A stretch of DNA of 64,000 bases from Chlamydiota bacterium (GCA_013287905.1 JABDCW010000002.1:28185-92184), one strand, 5' to 3'. Positions 25,171 to 34,757 are shown, numbered from the stretch's first letter. A program made the numbers and translations. Notes: generated by a model from the letters alone, not told the origin.

Positions 25171-25974
25171 ATGGCAAGTCCGGTAGGTCCAATCATAGCA
25201 GGTTATAATCGCGAAGGCGTAGCAATACACAACCCCAAAGAAGTGGAGAAAGACATTTACGATAGAACAGGGGGTACCAAAGTAAAATATATTAATAAAA
25301 CGCGTCAGAATGTATCGGAAGAAGTTCGTGGCGAAGCGTTGTTTATGGCAAGGATGGCTAAATTCTCCTTTTTTTCAGGCGGGGCCATTGGGGGGGTATT
25401 GGCAGCTGGCGGGATAGCGGCCGCAGTTGCTGGCGTTTCCATTAAAGCGGCAGTTTTTGCCGCGGTTATCGGTACTGCCGGCACCCCGCTTGGATGGGCT
25501 ATGGCAGGTCTTGCTGTTGTCGGGCTTGCCATTATGCTGGCACGCCATATTTATTTAAAGAAACATGGTCTGAAAACAGAAACACCTCTTGAAATGGCAA
25601 AAGGAGCAGGATGGGCATTGGGTGGCTTTTGTATCGCGGCAGTGATTACCGGTATGTGCTTAGCTGCTAAATTCGGTGGCGGCGGCGGAGGTGGTGGCGT
25701 TGCTCATGTCGGCGGCAGATATGGTGGTGGCTATCACAGGGGATTTACGGATGCAATGTTGGTGAGTTATATGCTGGGGCCTCCTCACCATTGTTGTTAC
25801 CATGTTGAATATTCCTCCTCAGAAGTTCCCAAAGAGATATTTGAAGAGGCCGATTCAAAAGGGGTCAGGTTTGTATATAAGGGCGACAGGATAGTGAAGG
25901 TGGAAAAACCATCATTGAAGAAGGCAAGCGCAGTTGAGCAGCCGGATGTTTTACCCCAAGAACCTGAAGGCTAG
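25171..25974 (+). CDS. Inc-like bilobed membrane protein with His/Cys cluster, paralogue 2
   Basis: A 267-residue protein. The start at 25171 follows GAGGTG; a GTG at 25150 is less likely. Its N-terminus (IIAGYNREGVAIHNPKEVEKDI) and downstream GGTKVKY-NKTRQ segment are nearly the same as in paralogue 1. Hydrophobic lobes lie near residues 75-125 and 150-170, followed by a Gly-run (GGGGGGG), PPHHCCYHVEYSS and a KGVRFVYKGDRIVKV motif. The histidine run of paralogue 1 is shortened to HH here. The conserved HHCCYHVEY block therefore looks functional, while the spacer varies. Its stop codon shares the palindrome CTAG with the stop of the convergent gene. Confidence 0.65.
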   Translation: MASPVGPIIAGYNREGVAIHNPKEVEKDIYDRTGGTKVKYINKTRQNVSEEVRGEALFMARMAKFSFFSGGAIGGVLAAGGIAAAVAGVSIKAAVFAAVIGTAGTPLGWAMAGLAVVGLAIMLARHIYLKKHGLKTETPLEMAKGAGWALGGFCIAAVITGMCLAAKFGGGGGGGGVAHVGGRYGGGYHRGFTDAMLVSYMLGPPHHCCYHVEYSSSEVPKEIFEEADSKGVRFVYKGDRIVKVEKPSLKKASAVEQPDVLPQEPEG

Positions 25975-26297
25975 CGGACAAACAGACAATTTCGCAATTG
26001 GTGCATTTGATGCAGATCGGTAAATTTCTTCTTCATGGTTTTGGGGTTTCGAATCGTGTTCAATGCCTGCTCGAGTTTTTCATCCCATATTTTGTATTGT
26101 TCGAGAAGGGTTTGCCAATCTTTATCTGAAACAGCAGATTTTTTTTGTTTCATAAAGGCATTTAATTGTTCGGGAGTGATCTTGAGGTCCTGAAATAAGG
26201 CGGCAGAATCTTTTTCCAGCTTCTCCATTTCAATGGTCAATTTATCGATAGCTCTGGAAATGCGTTCATGGTTTTGTTCTGTCGATGACGGGAACAT
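25971..26297 (-). CDS. Small coiled-coil protein, unknown
   Basis: A 108-residue charged, almost wholly helical protein (DKLTIEMEKLEKDSAALFQDLK, then LNAFMKQKKSAVSDKDWQTLL), with no membrane segment and no cysteine apart from one near the C-terminus. It is convergent with the Inc-like gene; both stops share CTAG. The ribosome site is weak. It could be a secretion chaperone or structural coiled coil, but I do not recognise it. Confidence 0.55.
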   Translation of the reverse strand: MFPSSTEQNHERISRAIDKLTIEMEKLEKDSAALFQDLKITPEQLNAFMKQKKSAVSDKDWQTLLEQYKIWDEKLEQALNTIRNPKTMKKKFTDLHQMHQLRNCLFVR

Positions 26298-26541
26298 AAA
26301 AATTCTTTTGTTTAAATGTTAAGTATGAAGCTAAACGTTTTTCGATAATATTTCCAGCTCTTTGTTTGCTGGAATCGAGGTGAACCAGGGAATGGCTTTT
26401 CTCGAATTTTGCTTTATCCGCTCGCGGGCGATAGACATGCTTTAAAAATAAGGCTAATAAGTTTGAACTAAGCAGGGGAATATGATCAGTCCCGCAGCCA
26501 ATATTTACACTTAGTGTAGAAAATCTGGAGATATTTAACAT
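26266..26541 (-). CDS. Doubtful small ORF, 91 residues
   Basis: It overlaps the 25971-26297 gene by 32 bases in another frame and has no convincing ribosome site. The product is basic with no recognisable motif. It is listed because it is the only frame in this stretch and lies in the same direction. It may be spurious. Confidence 0.25.
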   Translation of the reverse strand: MLNISRFSTLSVNIGCGTDHIPLLSSNLLALFLKHVYRPRADKAKFEKSHSLVHLDSSKQRAGNIIEKRLASYLTFKQKNFYVPVIDRTKP

Positions 26542-26649
26542 TTAGTATTCTTAATTTTTAATTTAAAAAGTAATTTTATTAAATTTTTATAATTATGTCA
26601 ATAGTATAAGTGTTATTTATAAAAGTTTATTTAAGTTGGTTATTAATTT

Positions 26650-26812
26650 ATGGACAATTGTCTCACATGGACAATGGACGACATGGACTTCATGGACGAC
26701 ATGGACTTCATGGACAATTATGAACAACTTCCGTTTATCCTTAGCGTCCATATTTGTCCATGTCGTCCATGAAGTCCATGTCGTCCATTGTCTATTTTGT
26801 CCATTGTCCATA
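26650..26812. repeat. Word-palindrome of ATGGAC units
   Basis: The left part is built of ATGGACAATTGTC, CATGGACGACATGGACTTC and the same word again. The right part is the reverse complement (GTCCATGTCGTCCATGAAG, ending TTGTCCATTGTCCAT). It gives long open frames on both strands, which are artefacts. It lies upstream of tatA and could form a large cruciform. Confidence 0.8.
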
Positions 26813-26902
26813 AAACAATCATTAATGATCTTGCTTCAAAATAATTGGAATGCAGGCTATGATGAGCAGGGAATCAAAATCAGCTTGCAGAAGGAAAATT
26901 CC

Positions 26903-27130
26903 ATGTTTGGCACTGGTGAATTGCTTGTGATTCTTTTTATTGTTCTTGTTTTATTTGGCGGAAAGAAGCTTCCTGAACTCGCCCGAAGTATTGGGCTTGG
27001 ATTGCGCGAATTTAAAAAAGCGTGTAACGGACTTGACGAGCAGGGCCCTGTGGAAAAAAAAGGGGCCAACAAAGCAGAGGAACAAGAAACGATCATTGTC
27101 GAAGTTGAGCCGAAAGATCCTCCTTCATGA
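26903..27130 (+). CDS. tatA: Sec-independent translocase protein TatA/TatE family
   Basis: A 75-residue protein with one N-terminal membrane helix ([15 protein letters not shown]), the hinge FGGKKLPEL and the amphipathic helix [15 protein letters not shown], then an acidic tail. It forms the channel of twin-arginine export for folded proteins. The start at 26903 is preceded by AAGGA; longer frames read through the word-palindrome. The stop overlaps the tatC start (ATGA), and no separate tatB is present, so one TatA-type protein may serve both roles. Confidence 0.9.
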   Translation: MFGTGELLVILFIVLVLFGGKKLPELARSIGLGLREFKKACNGLDEQGPVEKKGANKAEEQETIIVEVEPKDPPS

Positions 27131-28026
27131 TGTCAGGTGATGGACACTTCGCGACCTTTTGGTCTCATGCACAAGATTTACGGACGTTATTTCTGTCTGT
27201 CCTTTTCGTTATCACTTTCGGTGTTATCGCGAGCTTCGTATTTTATGAACCATTGCTTCATCTTTTCACCTATTCATTAAATAATTCCCATTCAGGATTG
27301 CATGTAGAGCAATTAGAACAGGTTAGGGTATATAACCCTTCTGACACACCCATCCTTTTTGAGGTCCCTAAAAATGCAATCACACCCTTTTCTGGAAATA
27401 AAGAGATCCTTTCAGAAGAGGAGTTCATCTATACTGTACCAAAAATTTCATCTCTCGTGTTATTGAGTCCGATGGAAGGTGTTTTAAGCGCAATACACGT
27501 TAGCTTTTGGGTTGGGGTAACCATCACATCGCCGGTCTGGCTTTTTCTCATTATGCGATTTCTAACTCCTGCCTTATATAAAAGTGAAAAAAAGATAATA
27601 TGGCTATTTCTCGGACTATCACTCATTTTTATTTCTTGCGGGATTTTGTTTGCTTTATTTATTACTATCCCTATTGCAAATCACTATTTTTACCTCTTTA
27701 ATCAGTCGCTTGGAATAAATTTGTGGTCATTAAAGCATTATCTGGACTACACTCTGTTTTTGATTCTTGCAAATGCCTTTGCTTTTGAATTAGGTGTATT
27801 AGGAATTTTTGCTGTTCATTTTCAATTGGTTTCCCGTCAATGGCTGATCGAAAAGCGTTCTTTTGCCATTGTTTTCGCATTTATTTTGGGAGCGTTGCTC
27901 ACTCCTCCGGATGTATTGACCCAAGTGATGCTGGCGCTTCCCTTGATAGGAATTTATGAATTTATGATCATTTATGCTAAATTAAGAGAATATAGTAAAT
28001 CTAAGGGTACAGGCAATTATGTCTAA
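27127..28026 (+). CDS. tatC: Sec-independent translocase protein TatC
   Basis: A 299-residue multispanning membrane protein, receptor for twin-arginine signal peptides. Typical features: a cytoplasmic N-terminus ending [16 protein letters not shown], the [16 protein letters not shown] segment (~118), then four more helices, with [25 protein letters not shown] (~257) as signature of the last helices. A long periplasmic loop (~50-110) is larger than in E. coli TatC. It overlaps tatA at the start and glmM at the end (8 nt), indicating one transcript. Confidence 0.93.
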   Translation: MMSGDGHFATFWSHAQDLRTLFLSVLFVITFGVIASFVFYEPLLHLFTYSLNNSHSGLHVEQLEQVRVYNPSDTPILFEVPKNAITPFSGNKEILSEEEFIYTVPKISSLVLLSPMEGVLSAIHVSFWVGVTITSPVWLFLIMRFLTPALYKSEKKIIWLFLGLSLIFISCGILFALFITIPIANHYFYLFNQSLGINLWSLKHYLDYTLFLILANAFAFELGVLGIFAVHFQLVSRQWLIEKRSFAIVFAFILGALLTPPDVLTQVMLALPLIGIYEFMIIYAKLREYSKSKGTGNYV

Positions 28027-29380
28027 GGAAAAAATATTTGGTACCGATGGAGTACGTGGAAAGGCTAATTTTCACCCAATGACGGTAGAAATTGCGTTGG
28101 CGCTCGGCCGGGCCGCCGGCGCGATTTTTCGCAAAGCTAAAGATAAGCCAAGGGTTGTTGTGGGAAAGGATACCCGCCTGTCGTGCTACATGTTTGAAAA
28201 CGCGCTTATTTCCGGGCTTTGTTCGATGGGAATAGACACATTAATGGTAGGACCGTTTCCGACTCCCGGGGTGGCCTTCATTACACGCGCCTATCGGGCG
28301 GCAGCGGGAATTGTGATCTCTGCTTCACACAACATATTTCATGACAACGGGATAAAATTTTTCTCATCGGAAGGATTTAAGTTTTCCGATGAGTGGGAAC
28401 GCAAAATGGAGGAGCTTGTCATTAAAAACTGCTTTGACGATGCTTTGCCTTTGGATTGCGACATAGGCAGGAATACAAGGATTCACGATGTCGACGGACG
28501 TTATATTGAATTTGTCAAAGCGACATTCCCCCGTTCCCTCTCATTAAAAAATTTGACCATAGTTCTCGATTGCGCAAATGGGGCCGGGTATAAGGTCGCT
28601 CCGCTTATCTTCAGGGAACTCGATGCCACAGTGCATACTTATGGCAATACCCCAAATGGACTGAATATCAATGATCAATGCGGCTCTTTGCACCCGGAAG
28701 TGATCCAAAAGGGGGTAATCGACCATCATGCAGATGTAGGAATTGCCCTCGATGGTGATGCCGACAGAGTGATCATGGTGGATGAAAATGCGCAAATTGT
28801 CGATGGCGATACGATCCTGGCCATTTGTGCGAAGGATATGAAGAAACGGGGAATATTAAAAAACAATACAGTTGTGACAACTGTCATGGCCAATTTTGGA
28901 TTCATGAAGGCAATGGAAGAGGCGGGCATCGAAGTGGTCCGCTCGCAGGTCGGCGACCGCTATGTTATTCAGGATATGTTAAAACACGATACGAATTTGG
29001 GCGGCGAGCAAAGCGGACATATGATCTTTTTAGACCAAAACACGACCGGAGACGGTTTGGTTTCCGCTTTACAGGTCTTACGCATCATGATCGAAACGGA
29101 TTCCAAGCTGTCCGATCTGGCAGGTGCGTTCAAGCATTATCCTCAGGTATGCCTTAATGTAAAAGTTCATTCCAAGCCCGACTTGGCAACACTTAAAACG
29201 GTGAACGAAGAGATCTGCCAAGTGGAAAAGACCTTAGAGGGCTGCGGCCGGGTATTAGTCCGCTATTCGGGAACCGAGAACATTTGCCGGGTTATGGTAG
29301 AAGGGATAAAGCAAAAACAGGTGCAGCAAATGGCAAAAACCATTGCCGATGCCATTCAAAAAGCAATAGGTGTGAAATAG
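28019..29380 (+). CDS. glmM: Phosphoglucosamine mutase
   Basis: Converts glucosamine-6-phosphate to glucosamine-1-phosphate on the way to UDP-GlcNAc for lipid A and peptidoglycan-like polymer. It has 453 residues, normal for the family. The N-terminus is GTDGVRGKAN, the active serine is in GIVISASHNIFHDNG (~101), the metal site is DGDADR (~244), and the sugar-binding GGEQSGH is near 327, with the phosphate loop RYSGTENICRVMVEG near 415. It is followed 7 bases later by glmS. The same glmM-glmS-tyrP order exists in Chlamydia. Confidence 0.95.
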   Translation: MSKEKIFGTDGVRGKANFHPMTVEIALALGRAAGAIFRKAKDKPRVVVGKDTRLSCYMFENALISGLCSMGIDTLMVGPFPTPGVAFITRAYRAAAGIVISASHNIFHDNGIKFFSSEGFKFSDEWERKMEELVIKNCFDDALPLDCDIGRNTRIHDVDGRYIEFVKATFPRSLSLKNLTIVLDCANGAGYKVAPLIFRELDATVHTYGNTPNGLNINDQCGSLHPEVIQKGVIDHHADVGIALDGDADRVIMVDENAQIVDGDTILAICAKDMKKRGILKNNTVVTTVMANFGFMKAMEEAGIEVVRSQVGDRYVIQDMLKHDTNLGGEQSGHMIFLDQNTTGDGLVSALQVLRIMIETDSKLSDLAGAFKHYPQVCLNVKVHSKPDLATLKTVNEEICQVEKTLEGCGRVLVRYSGTENICRVMVEGIKQKQVQQMAKTIADAIQKAIGVK

Positions 29381-29387
29381 GATACAT

Positions 29388-31217
29388 ATGTGCGGGATTT
29401 TTGGATACATCGGGTTTCAAGACCCGGTAAAAATGTCGATCAACGGGCTTAAAAACCTTGAATATCGCGGTTATGATTCAGCCGGTATCGCGGGGATCAA
29501 TGACCATGGCGAGCTTCTGTGCTGTAAGGAAGAGGGGAAAATAGCTGTCCTGGAACAAGCGATTAATGCGGTTAAGCTGCAATTAAACGTCGCTATTGCC
29601 CAAACGCGCTGGGCAACCCATGGCCGCCCAAGTAAACTGAATGCACATCCCCATTTAGACCATTTGCATTCTCTTGCCGTTGTTCATAATGGGATCATTG
29701 AGAACCATGAAAGTTTGCGTAAAATGCTTGAGGAACAAGGGACAGTCTTTATTTCGCAAACAGACACCGAAGTGATCGCCCATCTGATCTCCTTTTTTTA
29801 CCAGGGGGATCTGTTAAAAGCTGTACAACAGACGGTCCCGATGCTGAAAGGGTCTTTTGCCATAGCCATCGTTCACCGTGATTTCCCGAGGCAGATCATT
29901 GCTGTGGCGCATGAATGCCCTTTAATCGTAGGGATCGGTGTGAATGAAGCCTTTGTCTCCTCCGATGCAAACGCTTTTCTTGCCCATACTAAAGAGGTGG
30001 TTTTTCTGTCGAATGCTGAAATTGCCGTTATTCAGTCCGATAAATTGGAAATTTACGACCTGTCTTTGTCTTTGCTTCCCCGGACGAGTGAAATACTCGA
30101 CGCCTTTACCCAGGATGTATCAAAGGGTAGTTTTGAGCATTTTACATTGAAGGAAATTTTTGAACAGCCTCAGACCATAAGAAATGCCTTGCTGTCGCGA
30201 TTCAGCCAGGAATATGGAACCGCATTTTTTGAAGAGCTTAAATTCGACGAAAGCGAACTTTTAGCTGTGGAAAGGATCTTGATTCTTGCGTGCGGGACAT
30301 CTGCGCATGCAGGTTGCTTAGCCGCATACATGTTCGAAGATTTAGCCCGCATTCCCACTCAGGTAGAAATTTCATCTGAATTTCGCTATAAGAATCCCGT
30401 TGTCCCTCCGGGCACGCTTGTGATTGCCATCAGCCAATCGGGAGAAACGGCAGATACCTTAGCTGCGGTGCGCGAACTTAAGGCAAAAGGATCCAAGATT
30501 TTGGCAATTTGCAACATTTATGGATCTACGTTGGCAAGAGAAGCCGATTCCTCCATTTTTTTAAAAGCAGGCCCGGAGATTGGCGTCTGTTCGACTAAAG
30601 CCTTTACAAGCCAGGTGGTCGTTTTATCCCTCTTTTGCCTCATGATGTCAAGGATGCGCCATATGGGAAAAAAAGAAGGACAGGATTTCCTGGAAGCTTT
30701 GCTTAAATTGCCGGAACAGGTGCAACTGGTCCTTCAAAATCACAACCGCATCAGGGATGTTGCAGTAAAATATGCCCATTATCAGAATTTCTTTTATGTC
30801 GGGCGAAGATACATGTTTCCGACAAGCCTTGAAGGGGCATTAAAGTTAAAGGAAATTTCGTACATCAATGCCAACGGATATCCTGCAGGGGAAATGAAAC
30901 ATGGCCCAATTGCCCTGATCAACGAAGATTGCCCTACAATTGCCCTCTGTGCAAATAAGGTCACCTATGATAAAATTCTCAGCAACCTGATGGAAATTAA
31001 AGCTCGTAACGGGCATATTATTGCCATTGCTGAGGAAGGGAGCGAAGAGTTAAAAGGTATTGTGGATGACCTGTTATGGATCCCAAGGACTGTCGATGAA
31101 TTGACGCCTATATTGACGACAGTGGTTGCCCAGTTGCTGGCTTATTATATCGCGTATGCCAGGGGGGCGAATATCGATCAGCCAAGAAATCTTGCCAAAT
31201 CAGTTACTGTGGAATAG
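29388..31217 (+). CDS. glmS: Glutamine--fructose-6-phosphate aminotransferase (isomerizing)
   Basis: Makes glucosamine-6-phosphate from fructose-6-phosphate and glutamine, the step before GlmM. It has 609 residues. The N-terminal nucleophile is Cys2 (MCGIFGYIG); the glutaminase domain has TRWATHGRPSKLNAHPH. Two SIS isomerase domains follow (ISQSGETADTLAAVRE ~350; GRRYMFPTSLEGALKLKEISY ~470), and the C-terminus is the canonical PRNLAKSVTVE. It lies 7 bases after glmM and 9 bases before the transporter, all in one operon. Confidence 0.97.
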   Translation: MCGIFGYIGFQDPVKMSINGLKNLEYRGYDSAGIAGINDHGELLCCKEEGKIAVLEQAINAVKLQLNVAIAQTRWATHGRPSKLNAHPHLDHLHSLAVVHNGIIENHESLRKMLEEQGTVFISQTDTEVIAHLISFFYQGDLLKAVQQTVPMLKGSFAIAIVHRDFPRQIIAVAHECPLIVGIGVNEAFVSSDANAFLAHTKEVVFLSNAEIAVIQSDKLEIYDLSLSLLPRTSEILDAFTQDVSKGSFEHFTLKEIFEQPQTIRNALLSRFSQEYGTAFFEELKFDESELLAVERILILACGTSAHAGCLAAYMFEDLARIPTQVEISSEFRYKNPVVPPGTLVIAISQSGETADTLAAVRELKAKGSKILAICNIYGSTLAREADSSIFLKAGPEIGVCSTKAFTSQVVVLSLFCLMMSRMRHMGKKEGQDFLEALLKLPEQVQLVLQNHNRIRDVAVKYAHYQNFFYVGRRYMFPTSLEGALKLKEISYINANGYPAGEMKHGPIALINEDCPTIALCANKVTYDKILSNLMEIKARNGHIIAIAEEGSEELKGIVDDLLWIPRTVDELTPILTTVVAQLLAYYIAYARGANIDQPRNLAKSVTVE

Positions 31218-31226
31218 AGAATAGTC

Positions 31227-32408
31227 ATGAGAATGTTATTAAAAGGAACTTTATTAGTTGCAGGAACCTCTATTGGAGCTGGAATGTTGGGATTACCGGT
31301 TGTCACTGGTTCTGCCGGCTTTATCCCTTCTTTGGTCATTTATCTTGCGTGCTGGCTTTTTATGGCATGTACAGGCTTATTATTTATGGAAATTTCTCTA
31401 TGGCTGCCGGAGGATACGAACATTATTTCCATGGCCGAACGGACCCTTGGGAAGGGGGGTAAAGTTGCAGCCTGGATCCTCTATCTTTTTCTTTTCTATT
31501 GCCTGACTTTAGTTTATATCACGGGGATTGGCGATTTAATCGCTTCTGTATTTCCCGGGGCCGTAAAAGGCTGGCAAGCGCAATTGTTGTTTTTAATTGC
31601 TGCAATCCCTCTTGTTTATGTTGGGACATCCCTCATCGGGCGTTTGAACGTGGTCCTTATGGCCGGGTTGATCTTTTCCTATTTGATTTTCTTGTGGCTT
31701 GGGCTTCCCGATATCGATCTCAATTTGTTAAAACACACCGACTGGTCCAAAATATGGGTGGCATTGCCAATTACCTTTACAGCCTTTGCTTATCAGGGAT
31801 TGATTCCTACCCTTGTGACATATATGAAAAGGGACAGCGGCAAAATCCGTATGGCCATTCTACTCGGGACATTTTTGCCTTTTATTGCTTATGTATTATG
31901 GCAGGTATTGATTCTTGGCATAGTACCGGTTGACGGTCCAGGCAGTTTAATGGAGGCTCAACAAAATGGGCAGACCGCGATTTTTCCATTAAAGAATATC
32001 CTAAATGTTCCAGGTCTTTACATTGTGGGACAATTTTTTGCCTTTTTTGCTTTGGTGACCTCCTTTTTTGGCGTTTCCTTAGGGTTGATGGACTTCTTAT
32101 CCGATGGGCTCAATATTAAAAAAACTCCCCTTGGAAAATGCTGTCTTTCCCTGATGATCTTTCTTCCGCCATACCTTATTGCATTAAGCTACCCTCATTT
32201 ATTTCTCATTGCTTTAGGATATGCAGGAGGGATTGGTTGCGCTTTGCTTCTCGGACTATTGCCCATTTTAATGGTCTGGAGCGGACGTTACTACTTAGGG
32301 CTTCAGGGCCAATATCGCTTGTCTGGCGGCCGGGTGCTGCTTGTGGTCTTAATGACCTTTGTGTTTATTGAATTGGTTTGTGAATTAGGGCATGTCATCA
32401 ATTCATAA
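31227..32408 (+). CDS. tyrP: Aromatic amino acid permease, TyrP type
   Basis: A 393-residue inner membrane transporter with about eleven helices. The N-terminus has the aromatic permease signature GTLLVAGTSIGAGMLGLP, and the middle has PITFTAFAYQGLIPTLV (~174) and FALVTSFFGVSLGLMDFLSDGL (~272). It is expected to import tyrosine (or tryptophan) by proton symport, which suits an organism dependent on a host for amino acids. It is the last gene of the tat-glm operon. One copy is seen here, whereas Chlamydia trachomatis has two in tandem. Confidence 0.92.
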   Translation: MRMLLKGTLLVAGTSIGAGMLGLPVVTGSAGFIPSLVIYLACWLFMACTGLLFMEISLWLPEDTNIISMAERTLGKGGKVAAWILYLFLFYCLTLVYITGIGDLIASVFPGAVKGWQAQLLFLIAAIPLVYVGTSLIGRLNVVLMAGLIFSYLIFLWLGLPDIDLNLLKHTDWSKIWVALPITFTAFAYQGLIPTLVTYMKRDSGKIRMAILLGTFLPFIAYVLWQVLILGIVPVDGPGSLMEAQQNGQTAIFPLKNILNVPGLYIVGQFFAFFALVTSFFGVSLGLMDFLSDGLNIKKTPLGKCCLSLMIFLPPYLIALSYPHLFLIALGYAGGIGCALLLGLLPILMVWSGRYYLGLQGQYRLSGGRVLLVVLMTFVFIELVCELGHVINS

Positions 32409-32421
32409 TGGGTCTAATACC

Positions 32422-33240
32422 TCATCTATAGGTGACAATTCGTCCCCAAATGGCATTCGTTCCCCAAATCCCTGAGCGCGATGCCTCAAGCTGGACGATT
32501 TGGCTATGATCGACAAACAGGTTGATATCGGGGCCGTAATTCTTAAGATACCAGGTAAACACGCTTGGGTCTGCGGCTTCAAACATGATTTTTTCGATTC
32601 CAAGACCATTGATGATTTTAGCAGCAACATCGGTGCGCCAGGTCTTTACATTTTCTGTAATACCTTCAGATTCGATCATGATCATGTACGCTCCGGCTTC
32701 TAAAAACTTCTTCGCCTGCCCGATTGCCTGATCCACATCTTTCATCCCTTCTTGTTCCAACTCAGCCACATCGGAGCTGCCTCCTGCGCCAAATTGAATT
32801 CCTACTTCCGGTTTGGCTTTTAGACCAGCTTTTTGCACTTTTTCTACCAGACGCAACCAATCATCTGTGGGTATCGTAATAAACCCGCTCGAAATTTCGA
32901 GGATATCGAAACCGACATTTTTGCATTCTTTGATATATTGATCGACTGCAGCCGGCCCTTGAGTGAGGACATATTCGATAAAACCTCCGGTGGAGACCAA
33001 AACATCATATTTGTGTGCCAGGTCGATGAGCTCTTTTAAGGCTTTTTTAGGCAATAAAGCAAAAGAGCCTCCGGCAAATTTTAAACTGTCTATGTAATCT
33101 CCCATTGTGCTCAATACGTCTTCTAAATAATTTTTTCCCATGACGGAATAATAGGGACCGCGAATTTCCGTTATCCCGACGCTTCTTGGTTTTTTCTCTC
33201 TTTTGTTCATGCGAAGAAAGTGAAAAGGATTGTCTTTCAT
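32422..33240 (-). CDS. ComA/Hsa32 family TIM-barrel protein (phosphosulfolactate synthase-like)
   Basis: A 272-residue protein. Family features: RGPYYSVMGKNYLEDVLSTMGDYIDSLKFAGGSFAL (residues ~28-60), DVLVSTGGFIEYVL (~84), GFDILEISSGFITIP (~109), KPEVGIQFGAGG (~143), MIESEGITENV (~190) and FVDHSQIVQLEASRSGIWG (~240). In archaea the family makes phosphosulfolactate for coenzyme M. The overall sequence, with the GTNAIWGRIVTYR end, looks closer to the plant heat-stress protein Hsa32. AGGAG precedes the start, and the gene lies 8 bases after a MmgE/PrpD gene, so they share a transcript. Substrate unknown here. Confidence 0.85.
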   Translation of the reverse strand: MKDNPFHFLRMNKREKKPRSVGITEIRGPYYSVMGKNYLEDVLSTMGDYIDSLKFAGGSFALLPKKALKELIDLAHKYDVLVSTGGFIEYVLTQGPAAVDQYIKECKNVGFDILEISSGFITIPTDDWLRLVEKVQKAGLKAKPEVGIQFGAGGSSDVAELEQEGMKDVDQAIGQAKKFLEAGAYMIMIESEGITENVKTWRTDVAAKIINGLGIEKIMFEAADPSVFTWYLKNYGPDINLFVDHSQIVQLEASRSGIWGTNAIWGRIVTYR

Positions 33241-33248
33241 GGCGTCTC

Positions 33249-34607
33249 CTAAATATTTCGTAATAAATTGGTTAATTCACAGATAGTACCCTCTTCCAAC
33301 CGGAGAATGCATTCAGTGATTTGATCGGACAGTTTTTGTGAAAGGCGGGATTTAGTGAGAAGAGTAAATTTGGCGTGGGCGTGTTCCCATGTCATGGGTT
33401 TTGTAGTAAACCCTTCATAGTCTTTTGCTTCAATTTTGTATGTTTGATTATTTTCCATGGTAACAACAATTTTTGTGTGCATTTCCTTTGGAAATTTTTT
33501 ACTGAAGGCAACGGAAGGAACAATGTGGACCTTTTTCAGCAGGATTTGGATATCTTTTTTTACGATCCGTTTCGGATCGTATTGCCGCGGCGTCACTTCA
33601 TTGTCTAATAACGCAGCTGCAACCATGTAAGGAAGGCTATGATCTGCTTCTTCCTTGGTCCGTATATTCTTCTTTTCCCCCTCTTCCCCTCCGCCAATAA
33701 TTTTAAAGGCCACATCGAAAATCTCAATATGGACATGGCGAATCTCTCCGGGATCGATCCGATATTGTTTTTTTAATTGTAAAATGGATTCCAAAGTGGA
33801 TTGTGAATGAATTTCCGCATTATATTTTTTGATGATCGTCTTAAGGACATAATTCAACCCTTTTTTTGTCCAGCTTGCTTCAAATTTCCCGGCAATGCTG
33901 TGCATAAATCCTTTATTTCCCTCAAATATTTCTAACGGCCCGGTGATCTCCCGGTAAGCTAAAAATGCAGCTAAGGTGGCCGAAGAGGCAGTATAGGGAT
34001 AAGCCAGACCCTTCCAGTTGGATAACTTTCCTGTACGGGTAACCCGAAGGGCGTTATTTGTCACCCCGGAAATGGCAATGGCGTTAGCAGTTTTATTTTC
34101 ATCGAGCCCGAGGACTTTAGACACCCCGGCTGCAGCGGCATAAGCGCCTTGCGTTGTGTGATCAAATCCTTTGTCCCTGACAGGGGCTACTTCCGATAAG
34201 TGGCATTGGACCTGGTAGCCGCAAGCCAAAGCAATGAGAAATTGTTTTCCTGAAGCCTTTGCATATTCTCCGGCAGCTAATATGGCTCCTATATTATCGC
34301 TTGGATGGCATGTTTCATTTTTTGCAAGGAAGCTGTCGTTGAAGTCGAGAAAACGGATCAGAGCGCCATTATAAAAGGCAGCTCTTTCAGGCGATGTTTT
34401 ACCGCCCCCAATCAGTGAGGACAAAGGCGATCCGCCAAAGTCTTTGATCAATAATTTAATGTTTTCTATTGTCGGGTGTCCTAAAGCCCCGATGGCGCAC
34501 CCTAAGCTGTCCAACAACCTGATTTTTAGAGCTGAAATTGCTTCTTTAGAAAGGTCTTCGTATGAGGTTTTTACAAGATATTTAGCCAGTTCTTCGACTT
34601 TTTTCAT
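33249..34607 (-). CDS. MmgE/PrpD family protein (2-methylcitrate dehydratase-like)
   Basis: A 452-residue member of the MmgE/PrpD fold. It begins with LAKYLVKTSYEDLSKEAISALKIRLLDSLGCAIGALG, has LIGGGKTSPERAAFYNGALIRFLDFND near residue 62, GFDHTTQGAYAAAAG near 148, and a C-terminal lid domain (VVTMENNQTYKIEAKDYEGF). The family includes methylcitrate dehydratase, cis-aconitate decarboxylase and iminodisuccinate epimerase. There are no prpB/prpC neighbours, so the propionate pathway is not supported. It forms a two-gene operon with the Hsa32-like gene. Confidence 0.88.
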   Translation of the reverse strand: MKKVEELAKYLVKTSYEDLSKEAISALKIRLLDSLGCAIGALGHPTIENIKLLIKDFGGSPLSSLIGGGKTSPERAAFYNGALIRFLDFNDSFLAKNETCHPSDNIGAILAAGEYAKASGKQFLIALACGYQVQCHLSEVAPVRDKGFDHTTQGAYAAAAGVSKVLGLDENKTANAIAISGVTNNALRVTRTGKLSNWKGLAYPYTASSATLAAFLAYREITGPLEIFEGNKGFMHSIAGKFEASWTKKGLNYVLKTIIKKYNAEIHSQSTLESILQLKKQYRIDPGEIRHVHIEIFDVAFKIIGGGEEGEKKNIRTKEEADHSLPYMVAAALLDNEVTPRQYDPKRIVKKDIQILLKKVHIVPSVAFSKKFPKEMHTKIVVTMENNQTYKIEAKDYEGFTTKPMTWEHAHAKFTLLTKSRLSQKLSDQITECILRLEEGTICELTNLLRNI

Positions 34608-34757
34608 GAGGATGGATCTACATTGTATCTGTGTATGCTTGGACCGTAACCATCTAAAGATGGTGTAAATTTTATTTTATATCATAGGATGTTTTTTTGC
34701 CAGATGACCAATGATAAGGAAGAGGTTCTTTTAGCATTGATGAGATCGGATGTAATT

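Noticed and set aside
26636..26902. Long N-terminal extension of TatA
   Set aside because: It translates the ATGGAC word-palindrome (WTTWTSWTT runs); TatA begins at the ATG after AAGGA at 26903.
33249..34607. Methylcitrate (propionate) cycle operon
   Set aside because: Only a PrpD-family gene is present, without prpB or prpC, and its partner is a ComA/Hsa32-like gene, so the pathway call is not supported.
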